64,000 nucleotides of DNA. It comes from Dromiciops gliroides. Taxonomy: Eukaryota > Chordata > Mammalia > Microbiotheria > Microbiotheriidae. The notes beneath the pieces were generated by a model. It was given only the letters and a program-made list of their open reading frames with translations, searched no databases and was not told where the DNA came from. The stretch spans positions 642,169,306-642,233,305 of the forward strand of contig NC_057863.1 in assembly GCF_019393635.1 (NCBI RefSeq), given 5' to 3'. Position 1 is the stretch's first letter. The number at the start of each line of letters is the position of its first letter. Positions 22,931-34,346 of this stretch are shown piece by piece. The position numbers and the translations under genes were made by a program.

Positions 22931-23539
22931 TGGAGACCCTGGGAAAGGCCAGCCAGGCCCTCAGGCCCCCTGGACCCAGGTGGAAGCAGCCAACACACAG
23001 CCTGTCAGTCCCATGGAGAAACGGAAGCACGATCCAGGCTGTCTGCCAACCTTCTCCCTTCTGTCCTGCCCAATCTGGCTCCAAGCTGCCTTCCCCCTTT
23101 CCTAGGAAGCGGAAGGTTTGATGCCAGCAGCATCTGCTCCCTTCTTTGCTCATCAGCTTCCCTCCCCCTCCTCCTTCCCCTCTGCATAGCATCCACTTGT
23201 GTGACGTTTCCCAATTGCCCGGAGGACACAAGAGCCAACTTGTCCAAGATTGAACTCGTCTTCCCTCCCAAAGCTGCCTCTCCTCTTGACTTACCCATTT
23301 TGGCTGATGCTGCCACCATCCTCCCAGGTGCCAGACTTTAACTCTTTCCTCCCTCTCTTTCTGAACCTGGGTGCCCATTCCATTCTGTTGCTTCTCCCTC
23401 TGAAATGCTGAAACAATCTGTTCACTCCTTGGATTTCACCATTAATTTCACATCATCCAAATTTAGAACCCCATCTCAGCTCACTGAAACCATTAACATT
23501 ATCTTCCAACTTCTCCTCCTGCCTCTTGTTGTTCCAACA

Positions 23540-24770
23540 GCCCATCAATCAATCAACAAGCATTTATTAAGCACCGACTGTGTGATAGGGACTGCTTCAG
23601 GTTCTGGGGATACAAAAAAGAGGAAACATTCTTTGACTGTCCTCAAGAAGTTTGCACGTCCTCTTCTCCAATGAATTCTTCATGCGCTGCCAGTCTAATC
23701 TTCCCATGGCACTGACCTGCTTGCTCTTAATTCTTCTCTAGTCAAGACATCTTAGTCAATTGGGTAAAATCTTTTTAAAACCCTCTGCTTGGTATTTAGG
23801 GCTCCTCAGTTGGACCCTTAGCTAACTTTCTACTCTTATGTCATGGGTCTAGCCATATGGAAGGATTCATTGTTCCTTGTGGACTTCCCCCACCATCACC
23901 CCTGCCTGTTGGCCTTCCTTCCTTCCTTCCTTCCTTCCTTCCTTCCTTCCTTCCTTCCTTCCTTCCTTCCTTCCTTTTTCTTTCTTCCTTCCTTCCTTTC
24001 ATTATTTCTTTCTTTTTCTTCCTCCTCCTCTTCCTCCTCCTCCTTCTCCTCCTCCTCCTCCTCCTCCTCCTCCTTCTTCTTCCTTCTCCCTCCTGGTTCT
24101 CCTCCTCCTTCCCACTCAGAGGCCACTTCCTCCTCCATGGTCCTCCCCACCTGGTCTCTTCCAAGCCCTTTGATCAATCAATAAACATTCATTAAGTACC
24201 TGCTACATTCTAGGCACGGTGTCAGGTGCAAAGACCAGAACAAAACATGCCCTGCCCTCAGGGAGCTTATATCCTAACAGGGGGAAAAACAAGCACACTA
24301 AGAGCAGATACAAGCTAAACTTAGAGAAGAAGGTATCACAAGCTGCCATATGCAAAATGTGGTATTCAAGGTGATTCTTGAAGGGATCAAGGGGGGCAAC
24401 TAGGTGGCACAGTGGATAAAGCACTAGCTCTGGATTCAGAAGGACCTGAATTCAAATGTGACCTCTGACATTTGACACTTACTAGCTGTGTGACCCTGGG
24501 CAAGTCACTTAACCCTCATTGCCACATACCCCCCCCCAAAAAAAATTAAAGAAAAAAAGAAGGGATCCAGGGATTCCAAGGGGCAGAGATGGGGAAGGAA
24601 TCCCTTGCAGGTTTGGGAGAGCCAGTGAAAAAGACCAAGGTTGGAGATGGAGAACTGTAATTGAGGAAGAGCAGAAGGCTAGCCTGGCTGGACCACAGAA
24701 CCCATGGAGGTGCAAAATGGGTAAGAAGGCTGGGTGGGCGGATGGAATCCAGTTGGGAAGAGTCTTAACA
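23540..24770 (-). mobile_element. L2 fragments with SINE and microsatellites
   Basis: Antisense L2 tails at about 23540-23660 and 24165-24770 (CATTCATTAAGTACCTGCTA, CCCTCAGGGAGCTTATATCC). Between them lies a (CCTT)n then (CTC)n tract at about 23915-24085. A sense SINE at 24393-24558 splits the second L2, with the duplication GAAGGGATC(A/C)AGG. Confidence 0.7.
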
Positions 24771-24789
24771 GAGGAACATGTACATGTTG

Positions 24790-25610
24790 AATCACTTTCT
24801 AATCTGGACTAGAGCTATTTGTGTCTGTCTCATTCCCTCTCCTTCATCAAAAACTCCTTGAGGGCAGAGATTCTATCTTTTCCATCTCCATATCCCCAGG
24901 CCCAGCAGAGTCCACTTGGAAAGTGTGTGGAATTGAATGGCTGATTCCTTAGGACCATATAATGTCCTCTCTCCTCACTAGCTCAGTGACCTGCATGTGG
25001 AGCACTGCATTTCACAGAATGAGGGGCCATTCTTTGCTGTTTACTGATTTCCTAAGGCATGAAAGCAAGGGCAGGGGGATCAGGAAAGCATGGGAAGAAG
25101 CAGGCAGTCACAACCACTAAGCTAGTACTCATGATTAGGGGACAAGCCCTTGAGGCCCCCAGGTCTTGTGTGGGTGACATAGTGCAGAGGAAAGCAAGAA
25201 GTGCGTGCCTTTGGTCTCCCCCAGCGTAAAGGGGGAAGGAAGACTAGTTAAGGTTACTTACAGCCTTCATGTCCTGCCTGGACATTTTCACCAGCTGTCC
25301 CGGGCATCTGGAAGGCTCTCCCTCCGCGTGTCCACTCTCGGCTTCCCTCAAAGTCCTACCCTCGACAAGAAGCCTCTTCCAGCCCTCCTTAATCTGAGTG
25401 CCTTCTTTCAGAATTTCCCTCCAGTTTACCCCGTCTGTACCTTGTGTGTGCATAGCTCTTTGCATGTTATCTTCCCCATCACAATGTGAGCTCCTTAGGA
25501 ACAGGGACTAAGGTTTTTGTTTTTGTTGTTGCATTTCCCCACATCCCCAGCAATTAGCGTGGTACCTGGCACACAGGAGGCTTTTAATAAATGTTTATGG
25601 GCTTAACTTG
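24790..25610 (+). mobile_element. L2 3' ends, two sense fragments
   Basis: Fragments at about 24790-24950 (AAAACTCCTTGAGGGCAGAG) and 25230-25610 (AATGTGAGCTCCTTAGGAAC ending AGGCTTTTAATAAATG). Confidence 0.7.
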
Positions 25611-26209
25611 ACTCACAAGCAAAGAAAGCTCCCCTACTACCAGCCAGCTGAGCACTGTGCTTAGCTGCTCCGGACCCCAGGAGCCCATCAAAGAAAGGTG
25701 AGATCTTGTCCCAAGAAGGGTAAGGTGAATCATGGGAATATTCCTGGAAGATGAAGATTTTAGCACACATCGAGAACTTGTACCCACTGCTGGGAAAGGG
25801 CTGGGGAGTAGAGAAACCAGACCTGTTGCATATCACTGACTGTTTACCTGAATAAATCAGTAAGGCGGGGCTGAAGATAAGGATGTCCCAAATCTGGCTA
25901 GCTTGCAGCCCATCACCTGCAGCCTCCCCCTCCCTGTGTCGGGGTGGATTCCTCCAAGGAGTCTGCCATCTTCCTCCCCTCAAAGCTTCACCCCACTTCC
26001 CATTTCCCCTTGCTGCTGGGTCCATCATATTCCAAGTCACTCACCGCCCCTCCCCCCAAAGTCCAGGCTTCCTGATCTCTGGCACTAGGTGTGTCTGGGC
26101 TGTAGCAATCAGGGCCATGTCCTAGCAGATCTGGGGTGGGGTGGGGGAGTGGGAAAGACTGTGGGAAAAGGGGTTCTCTGGTATCCTCAGAGAGAGAGGG
26201 AAATCAGGG

Positions 26210-26592
26210 AAGCCACAATGCCTTTCCACTGGTAACTCCAGAGCACCCATGTGCAATCACTGCTTCACGTCTTACTCAGTCACCAGCTCCAGCCCACTGC
26301 ACCTCCACAGTATCTCTAGTACCAATCTGTTCTTGCTGCTGCCGCCCCAAGTCAAACAATCCATACCTTCACCAGCACTGCTTCACCTGCCTTGTAATGG
26401 GCTGGGTTCTAGTTTGTCCCCCTGAGTTCCTCTATCTGGCACAGTCCATCGGATCAACCATTCCAATGCACATCTCGAATCCATCTGCTCTCCCACTCGA
26501 GAGCCTTCCACAGTTCCCTATTACCTATGGAATACAAAGTCAACTTCCTTAGATTGGTATTCAAAGTCCTCCATAAGATGGCTCCAACTCGA
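26210..26592 (+). mobile_element. L2 ORF2 fragment
   Basis: Sense L2-like block ending TTCAAAGTCCTCCATAAGAT, next to the L1 copy that starts at 26593. Confidence 0.55.
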
Positions 26593-28680
26593 AGCTGTGG
26601 AAAAATTGGAACATTGTTGGTGGAATTGTGAACTGATCTAATCATTCTGGAGAGCAATTATGCCCAAAGGGCTATGGGACTGTGCATACCCTTTGACCCA
26701 GTAATACTAGGTCTGTATCCCAAAGAGATCATAAAAAGGGAAAAGGAACCACATGTACAAAAATATTTCTAGCAGCTCTCTTTGTGGTGGCAAAGAGTTG
26801 GAAATCGAGGAGATGCCCATCAATTGGGGAATGGCTGAACAAGTTGTGGTGTGTGAGTATAATGGAATACTATTGTGCTGTAAGAAATGATGAGCAGGTA
26901 AATTTCAGAAAAACCTGGAAAGACTTAAGTGGACTGATGCTGAGTGAAGTGAGCAGAATCAGGAGAACACTGTACACAGTAACAGTAACGGCAATGATCC
27001 AAGACAATTCCAAAGAACTCATGATAGAAAATGTGCTCCACATCCAGAAAAAAGGAACTGTGGAATCTGAATATAGATTGAGCCATACTGTTTCTTTTTC
27101 TTTTTTAAAAAATATTTTATTATTTTCCAGTTACATATAGGGATAGTTTTCAACATTTGTTTTCACAGGATTTTTAGTTCGAGATTTTTCTCCCACCCTC
27201 CCTTCCCTCCCTCCTCCCCAAGACGGAAAGCAGTCTGATAATAGGTTGTATATATACAATCACATGAAACATATTTCTACATTAGTAATCTTGTGAAAGA
27301 AGAATCAGAGCACAAGGGAAAAACCTTAAAAAAGAAGAAAAAAAAACAGTCCAAAAGTAGAAACAGTATGGTTCAATCTGCATTCATAATTCATAGCCCT
27401 TTTTTTCTGGATGTTGAGAACTTTTTCTATCATGAGTTCTTTGAAACTGTTTTGGATCATTGCACTACTAAGAAGAGCCAAGTCTATCACCATTGTTCAT
27501 CACACAATGTAGTTGTTACTGTGTACAATGTTCTCCTGGTTCTGCTCTTCTCAGTCAGCATCGTTTCATGTAAGTCCTTCCAGGTTTCTCTGCACTCCTC
27601 CTGCTCATTGTTTCTTACAGCACAATACATTCTTTTCTTTGTTGTTGTTTTTTTGTTTGTTTGTTTTGTGGGGCAACAAGGGTTAAATGACTTGCCCAGG
27701 GTCACACAGCTAGTAAACGTCAAGTGTCTGAGGCTGGATTTGAACTCAGGTCCTCCTGAATCCAGGGCCAGTGCTTTATCCACTGTACCGCCTAGCTGCC
27801 CCATTCCATTCCATTAATATGCCACAACTTGTTGAGCCATTCCCTTATTGATGGACATTCCCTCAATTTCCAATTCTTTGCCACCACAAAGAGAGCTGCT
27901 ATAAATATTTTTGTACATGTGGGTCCTTTCCCCTCTTCTGTGGTCTCTTTGGGATGTGGACCTAGCAGTGGTACCACTGGGTCAAAGGGTATGAACAGTC
28001 CTATAGCCCTTTGGGCATAGTTCCAAATTGCTCTCTAGAATGGTTGGATCAGTTCACAGCTCTACCAATAATGCATTAGTGTTCCAATTTTTCCACAGCT
28101 TCTCCAACATTTATTATTTTCTTTTTTTTTTGTCATATTAGCCAATCTGATAGGTGTGAGGTGGTACCTCAGTGTTGTTTTAATTTGCATTTCTCTGATC
28201 AATACTGACTTAGAACATTTTTTTTCATATGGCAATAGATAGCTTTGACTTCATCAGAAAACTGCCTGTTCATATCCTTTGACCATTTCTCAATTGGGGA
28301 ATGACTTACATTCTTATAAATTTGATTTAGTTCCCTATATATTTTAGACATGAGGCATTTATCAGAAACACTGGCTATAAAAATTATTTCCCAGTTTTCT
28401 GCCTCTTCTGTTTGCATGAAAACTTTTTAATTTAATATAATCAAAATCTTTCATCTTGTGAACCATACTGTTTCTACTTTTGTTTTTGTTTTTTGAGGTT
28501 TTTCCCTTGTGTTCTGATTCTTCTTTCATAGCATGACTAATGCAGAAATATGTTTAAAGTGACTGTACATATATAACCTATATCAGATTGCTTTCTGTCT
28601 TGGGAAGGGGGGAGGTTAGGGAGGGAGAAAAATTTGGAACTAAAAATTTTATAAAAACTAATGTTGAATTGTGTGATGAA
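26593..28680 (+). mobile_element. L1 3' end split by an antisense L1
   Basis: The sense L1 encodes the ORF2 C-terminus (CPSIGEWLNKLW, MEYYCAVRNDEQ) to about 26980, then 3' UTR. It is interrupted at 27096-28462 and resumes to about 28680. The duplication CCATACTGTTTCT stands at 27083-27095 and 28463-28475. 5'-truncated. Confidence 0.85.
27096..28462 (-). mobile_element. 5'-truncated L1 carrying a SINE
   Basis: Minus-strand L1 with its A-rich 3' end at 27096 and ORF2 C-terminal sequence beyond. A same-strand SINE interrupts it at about 27634-27802 (ending CGCCTAGCTGCCCC). Inserted in the sense L1 around it. Confidence 0.85.
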
Positions 28681-29552
28681 TAATGGGGATAGACTTGGCT
28701 CTTAGCAGTGCAATAGTCCAAAACAGTTTCAAAGAACTTGTGATAGAAAGTATTCTCAACGTCCAGAAAAAAGAACTGTGAATTATCAATGCAGATTGAA
28801 TCATACTGTTTTTACTTTTGGACTGTTTTTTTTTTTGTTGTTGTTTGAGGTTTTTCCTTTGTGCTCTGATTGTTCTTTCACAAGATAACTAATGTAGAAA
28901 TGTGTTTGGTGTGACTGTACATATACAACCTATATCAGATTGCTTTCCGTCTTGAGAAGGAGGGAGGGAAAGGAGGGGGGAGAAAAGAAAAATTTGAAAC
29001 AAAAATCCAGTGTAAACAAATGTTGAAAACTACCCTTATATGTAATATGTAACTGGAAAATAATAAAATAATTAAAAAAAATTTTCTTAGTGAGGCAATT
29101 GGGGTTAAATGACTTGCCCAGGGTCACCCAGCTAGTAAGTGCTATGTGTCTGAGGTCAGATTTGAACTCAGGTACTCCTGACTCCAGGGTCGTTGCTCTA
29201 TCCACTGCGCCACCTAGCTGCCCCATAAAATAAAATTTTTAAAAAGAGAAGGGAAAAATATCCAGCAAAACCAATCAGCCCATTGAAAAAGTATGAAATC
29301 ATATACAATGTCCTACATTTGTAGTCCCTCACCCCTGCCAAGAAATGGAGGAGGTGCCTTCTCATTTCTCTTCTTGTGGGCAGAACTGAGCTTGGTCCTT
29401 ATAATTTTTCGCTATTGCTTTCAAATGCCTTGTAATTATTGAGTATCCATTAAAAACATTTCTAATTTAAAAAAAATTAAATAAAAAACCCAAATGTTGA
29501 AAACTATCCTTACATGTAACTGAAAAATAATAAAATACTTTTATGATTAAAA
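28681..29552 (+). mobile_element. L1 3' UTR fragments and an antisense SINE
   Basis: An L1 3' UTR ending GGAAAATAATAAAATAATT at about 29070, then a minus-strand SINE 29076-29224. A short unclassified dispersed repeat (29230-29440; related text at about 38015-38310) and a last L1 tail piece at about 29490-29552 follow. Confidence 0.7.
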
Positions 29553-29599
29553 ATGTGAACTCTCATCAAGTTTTGTTTATGCTTCTCTAACAGCCCTTA

Positions 29600-29975
29600 A
29601 TAGTAATGTGATAATGGCCAACATTTATAGAGTACTTTGAAGTTCACAAAGCATTCTGTAAATATCTCATTGGATCCTCACAACCACCTGGGAGGTAGGT
29701 GCTATTATTATCTCCATTTTACAGATGAGGAAACTGAGACAGATTCAGGTAAATCCCAGGTAAAACTCAAGGACACAAAAGTAGGAAGTCTCTGAGTCTG
29801 GATTTGAACTCAGGTCATCCACTGCACTTCCTCCACCTGCCCAGCCTGCCTAGGATTACTGTTAGATAGACTTGTCTTAGCCCACACGCTAGACTGTATA
29901 CTCCTTGAGGGCAGGGATTGAATCTTATTCTTCTCTATCTTCTCCTGTGCAATTTAGCATGTAACTAAGTGCTAA
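29600..29975. repeat. MIR (antisense) and L2 tail (sense)
   Basis: MIR-like 29600-29830 (TCCATTTTACAGATGAGGAA) and an L2 tail at about 29885-29975 (ACTCCTTGAGGGCAGGGATT). Confidence 0.7.
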
Positions 29976-29976
29976 G

Positions 29977-30231
29977 TGGGCAGCTAGGTGGTGGAACAGG
30001 GTCAGAGGCCAGGCCTGGAGTCAGGAGGACTTGAGTTCAGATCCAACCTCAGATACTTACTAGCTGTGTGGCCCTGGGCAAGTCATTTAACCCTGTCTGC
30101 CTGAGTTCTTCATCTGTAAAATGAGCTGGAGAAGGAAATAGCAAACCAGTCCAGAATCTCTGCCGAGAAAACCCCAAACGGGATCAAGAAGAGTCTGACA
30201 TAAATGAAGTGACTGAACAACAACAACAAAG
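29977..30231 (+). mobile_element. Longer SINE with RTE-like 3' tail
   Basis: Shares the tRNA-like head of the common SINE but continues through GTAAAATGAGCTGGAGAAGG and CAAGAAGAGTCTGACATAAA to ACTGAACAACAACAAC. The tail resembles RTE/BovB 3' ends, and the head that of the short SINE family. Confidence 0.75.
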
Positions 30232-31430
30232 TGGGGGCACACTGTCCAGGTGCTAGCCAAGAGCTCATCAAATGGCTGGAGGTTTTCCCTCCCCACATTC
30301 TCCAGCACGTTCCCATACCCACACGACCCAAGTGCTATTCACTTTTTTAAAAAAAGATTTAAAAATAATAAAAATCTCATTTAGTATTTAGCACTAGCTG
30401 GAACAAAATAGAATCAGGAAGGTGAATTTATTGCAAAACAATAGCCACAGAATGAACTCCAAAATGCAAAAGAAATCTCTTGGGAATGATCTCAAGGGAT
30501 CAGCCAAATTCCTGCTTTGTTTGGCTTTGCCCAGTCTCCCTCTCCACACCTTAACTCTTGGAGCTGACCCTGATACTGAGGACCTGACGTCAAGGAACCC
30601 CCGTGCTAATTGGTTGTTAATAAACAATAATTTATTATCAATTAAAACCTACTCCTCCAGAACGTCTTCCTAAATTAACCTCACCTACCACAACCATTCC
30701 TCCGCTTTATCTTCTTGCACAATGAGCACTAAGGTAGATTAATTTGAACTTGCTGTGTGTGTGTGTGGCCTGAGAGCAGGCTTCAGGTGCTTTCCTGGCA
30801 CAATGCAAGATTGTTCTGCACACTGCAGGATCAGGGATCCCTGGTGGTCCTTGGGGGCAGGATGCTGCAGACCTGGAGATGAAAGGAGGGGGCAGGAGGC
30901 TTCAGGTCTTTGGAGAACTTGGGATAAATCAGCCAGCAAGCATCCATTAAGCACACATGTAGCCTTGGGGATAGTAAGACAAAGAAGGAAGCAATTCCTC
31001 CTCTCAAGGGACTTGCATTCTGATGAGAAAACAAGATCATACGAAATAATTCCACCTCTGACTGTGTGACACGGGGCAAATCCCTTTGCCTCTTGGCTCT
31101 CTGGGCAACCCTTTAAGATGAGGGTCCTTCACCTTTCTGGTGTCCCGGGTCCCTTTAGCAGTCTGGTGAAGCCTAAGGATCCTTCTCAGGATGTTATTTT
31201 TAAACACATAAAAACACACAGGATGACCAAGGAAACTGATTGTGTTGACATGTAGTTACTAGAGTATTTTTATAAAAACAAGAGCAGGGAAACAAGATGA
31301 AGAAACCCTGCCTACATTTCATGCATTTCGGAGAAGGTGGAGACCTGCATTAGGAGAGGGAGTTTTTCTCTCAGGAGGTTCCTTATAGCAATGAAATCAC
31401 AGGTTTCAGTCCTTCTCTCCATCCATTTTA
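30232..31430. other. Intergenic, largely unassigned
   Basis: An antisense L2-like piece lies at about 30930-31040. A possible old dispersed mammalian repeat lies at about 31130-31270. No gene is seen. Confidence 0.4.
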
Positions 31431-31439
31431 TGTGTGTAC

Positions 31440-31700
31440 ATTGCTTTGCCCATTCCTTGCCTCAGACAAACTGAGACCTGGGAAAGACCTTAGCTTCAAA
31501 AGGCCAAGGTCTCCCACTGCATTCTGGGCCATCTCTAGTCGTCCTGATGTATGTCTTAACACTGGACCCAGATGGCTCTGGAGGAGAGAGTGAGGTTGGT
31601 GACCTTGCACAGCCCTGCCTCACTTAAATCCAATTGACTGCAAGTGATGAGATCACTCTGAGGTCATGGTCCTCTTTGAGAATGAAGGACAAACAGCCGC
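31440..31700 (+). mobile_element. SINE variant with distinct 3' half
   Basis: Its second half (GATGGCTCTGGAGGAGAGAG, GACCTTGCACAGCCCTGCC, GAATGAAGGACAAACA) is shared with the copy at about 41330-41625, where it is joined to the common SINE head. Confidence 0.55.
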
Positions 31701-32339
31701 AGAGGCAGCAGCAAAAATAGCTTGCCACAAGGTAGTTTGGGAAGGAGGTCCCTGGGGTAGGGGATGAGGAAAGGCCACAGGTAGAAAGAAGATGGTCTTT
31801 GAGGAGAACGACTCTGAGGCAGAGGTGAAGAGGGAGCAAAGGCCGGGGGTCTTGGGGAGACCAGAGAGAGACCAGTTTGGTAGGACCTCAGAGCATGGGA
31901 TAAGGAGCAATGTCTCTTGAATTACAGCTGGGGTTCAACCAAGAAAAACCTCAAAGAGTCTCCTACCTAGTAAACCATCTATACGGGGGTTTACAATTGC
32001 ATCAGACCTCAGGTCGAAGAGCAGGTTTCTCAGATAAGGTCTCGGTTTGCATTCTCTAGCACCTCCCAGTTATGCTAGTAACCAGTTAAACCACACCAGC
32101 CTTTTTGTGGAGGTGTTCCTTGATTAGGAATGGTGTTTTATCCTCTACTAAGGACTGACCTCAGTTGGGGGTGGGGAGGGAGCGGGTCACCTAAATGGAG
32201 CAGGTTACTAGAGTTTAACACACCTTGTTCCTCTTCCCTACCTGGTTCCCAGGTATCTCTGGTCCTTCCTCCTTGTACCTTATGTTCCCCTGTTCCTTAT
32301 CTTAGAACTCAATGGCAATTGTCTTCTCAGATCAGTGAT

Positions 32340-33780
32340 GATTCCAAGGTGAAAGGCAGGATATTTGCATCCTGGGAGAGAAAGGACCGTAGAGGTCAAG
32401 TCCAAACTGGGTGATCTCATCAGCTACCTTGGCTCCAATCATCATCTCTCTGCAGATGACCCTCAGATCCACTTGTCCTGCCTTAACCTCTCTCCTGACC
32501 TCCAAACTCACATCTCCAACTGCCTGCCTATTGGGCTGGATAGACATCTCAAACTCAACATGTTCAAAACTAACCTCACTATGTTCCCCCTCACCTCCTG
32601 TCACACACCCCCAAGCCCTCTGTCAAGGAGCCTACCAGGCTTGCAGCCTACTGTGTCATCCTAGTCCCGCCCCCCCCCCCCGCCCAGCCCCCATAGCCAA
32701 TAAATTGCCAAGTTCTGTCAATTTTGCCATCTCTTGTGTATGAGCACCTTTCTTCTCCGATGTAGTCACAATTCTGATGTAGACCCTCCTCACCTCAAAC
32801 CTGGATTATCACAATAGCCTGCTTGGTGCGGAGGGGTTCTGCCTGCCTCAAATGTCTCCCCACTCCAAACTGTCTTCAACTCAGCTGTCAAAGAGACCTT
32901 CCTAAAGTGCAGGTCTCGGGGTCAGCTAGGTGGCGCAGTGGGTAAAGCATTGACTGTGGATTCAGGAGGACCCGAGTTCAAATCTGATCTCAGACACTTG
33001 ACACTTACTAGCTGTGTGACCCTGGGCCAGTCACTTAACCCCCATTGCCCCACAAAACAAAACAAAACAAAACAAAACGAAAAAACCCCAAGTATTCTAA
33101 AGTGCAGGTCTGACCCCATCACTCCCTGACTCAAACTCTAGCGGCTCCCTATGGCCTCCAGGATCAGCAGCTTTCACAGCTTTAGGGCCTGGACCCTTCC
33201 TACTTCTCCAGTCTTTTCATGTCTTATTCCCCTCGATACAATGTGAGATGCAGTGGCGCTGTGCTCCTTGCTGTCCCTCACACAAGAAACTGCATCTACC
33301 AACTTGGAGCATTTTCCTTGCCCGGCCTCCATGCCTAGAACTCTCTCCCTCCTTATCTCTGCCTCCTGACTTCCCTCAGGTCCCAAGTGAGGTCCCACCT
33401 TCTGCCAAGAACCTCCCCCAGTCCTCCTCCATCTTAGCATCTTCCCTCTGAGATTACCCCCTATTTATCCTGTATGGACCTTAATTTGCACAAAGTGTCT
33501 CTCCCATTAGACTGTGAGCTCCTTGGGATCAAGGACTGCAACCCCAGGGCTTAGTCCAGTGCCTGGCACATAGTAGGTGCTGATTAAATGCTAGTTTCTT
33601 TTTTTCTTTTTTTGGTGAGGCAATTGGGGTTAAGTGACTTGCCCAGGGTCACACAGCTAGTAAGTGTTAAGTGTCTGAGGCCATATTTGAACTCAGGTCC
33701 TCCTGACTCCAGGGCCAGTGCTCTATCCACTATGCCACCTAGCTGCCCCTAAATGCTAGTTTCTTAATCAACAATTCTGT
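32340..33780 (+). mobile_element. L2 ORF2 to 3' end with two SINEs
   Basis: ORF2 remnants read ADDPQIHLSC and RHLKLNMFKTNLTMF, as in the L2 reverse transcriptase. The 3' end closes with TAGTAGGTGCTGATTAAATG. A sense SINE sits at 32917-33096 (duplication CTAAAGTGCAGGTCT) and an antisense SINE at 33601-33749 (duplication TAAATGCTAGTTTCTT). Confidence 0.8.
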
Positions 33781-34244
33781 TGTTTTGCAGATGAGAAAAG
33801 TCCAGAGAGGTTGTAACTTACCCAAAGTCATACAGGTAGTATGGGGCAGAAATGTCAATTTAACCTAGATTCTCTGAACTCCATTTAGCTTCAGATGCTA
33901 AGTGACGATGACTTGGGACTTGGCACAAAGATGCCTGAATGTTAATTAGGAGGAAAGTATACAAGGACTGGGGGGATAGGCTATTTACATCGTGGGAAGG
34001 AAATGAGAGACTTGGGTGGAGGAAGTCAAGGACTAGGGGGCAGGATAATTGGGTCCTAATACCAATCCCTGTGAATAACAGGTTTGCCCTGTCTTCATCC
34101 CATCTCCAAGTCTGTGAACAACTCTATTGATGCCCTACCTCCCCAGTGCCTGGGGCAGAGCTGGGGTTGTGAAATCATTTGCAAATGGGGAAGAGCAAGG
34201 TCCCCCCTCCCTGAGCCCAAGGGATGGGTGGTGGGATGTAGGGG

Positions 34245-34300
34245 TGAGTCAATGGGGTGGGAGCCCTAACTCTACACGTTCACCTCCTGGGGGATATAAA
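34245..34300 (+). promoter_or_regulatory. KRTDAP: KRTDAP promoter: AP-1 site and TATA box
   Basis: TGAGTCA at 34245-34251 and TATAAA at 34295-34300, the latter 52 bases before the ATG at 34347. The start is expected near 34325. The layout closely copies that of the DMKN alpha promoter. Confidence 0.78.
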
Positions 34301-34346
34301 GGACAAGGGCTGGGGCCACGCCTCAGAGCACTCCAAACCAGTCATC

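Noticed and set aside
23841-24195. Overlapping frames rich in Ser, Leu, Arg or Glu on both strands
   Set aside because: Translations of the (CCTT)n and (CTC)n microsatellites.
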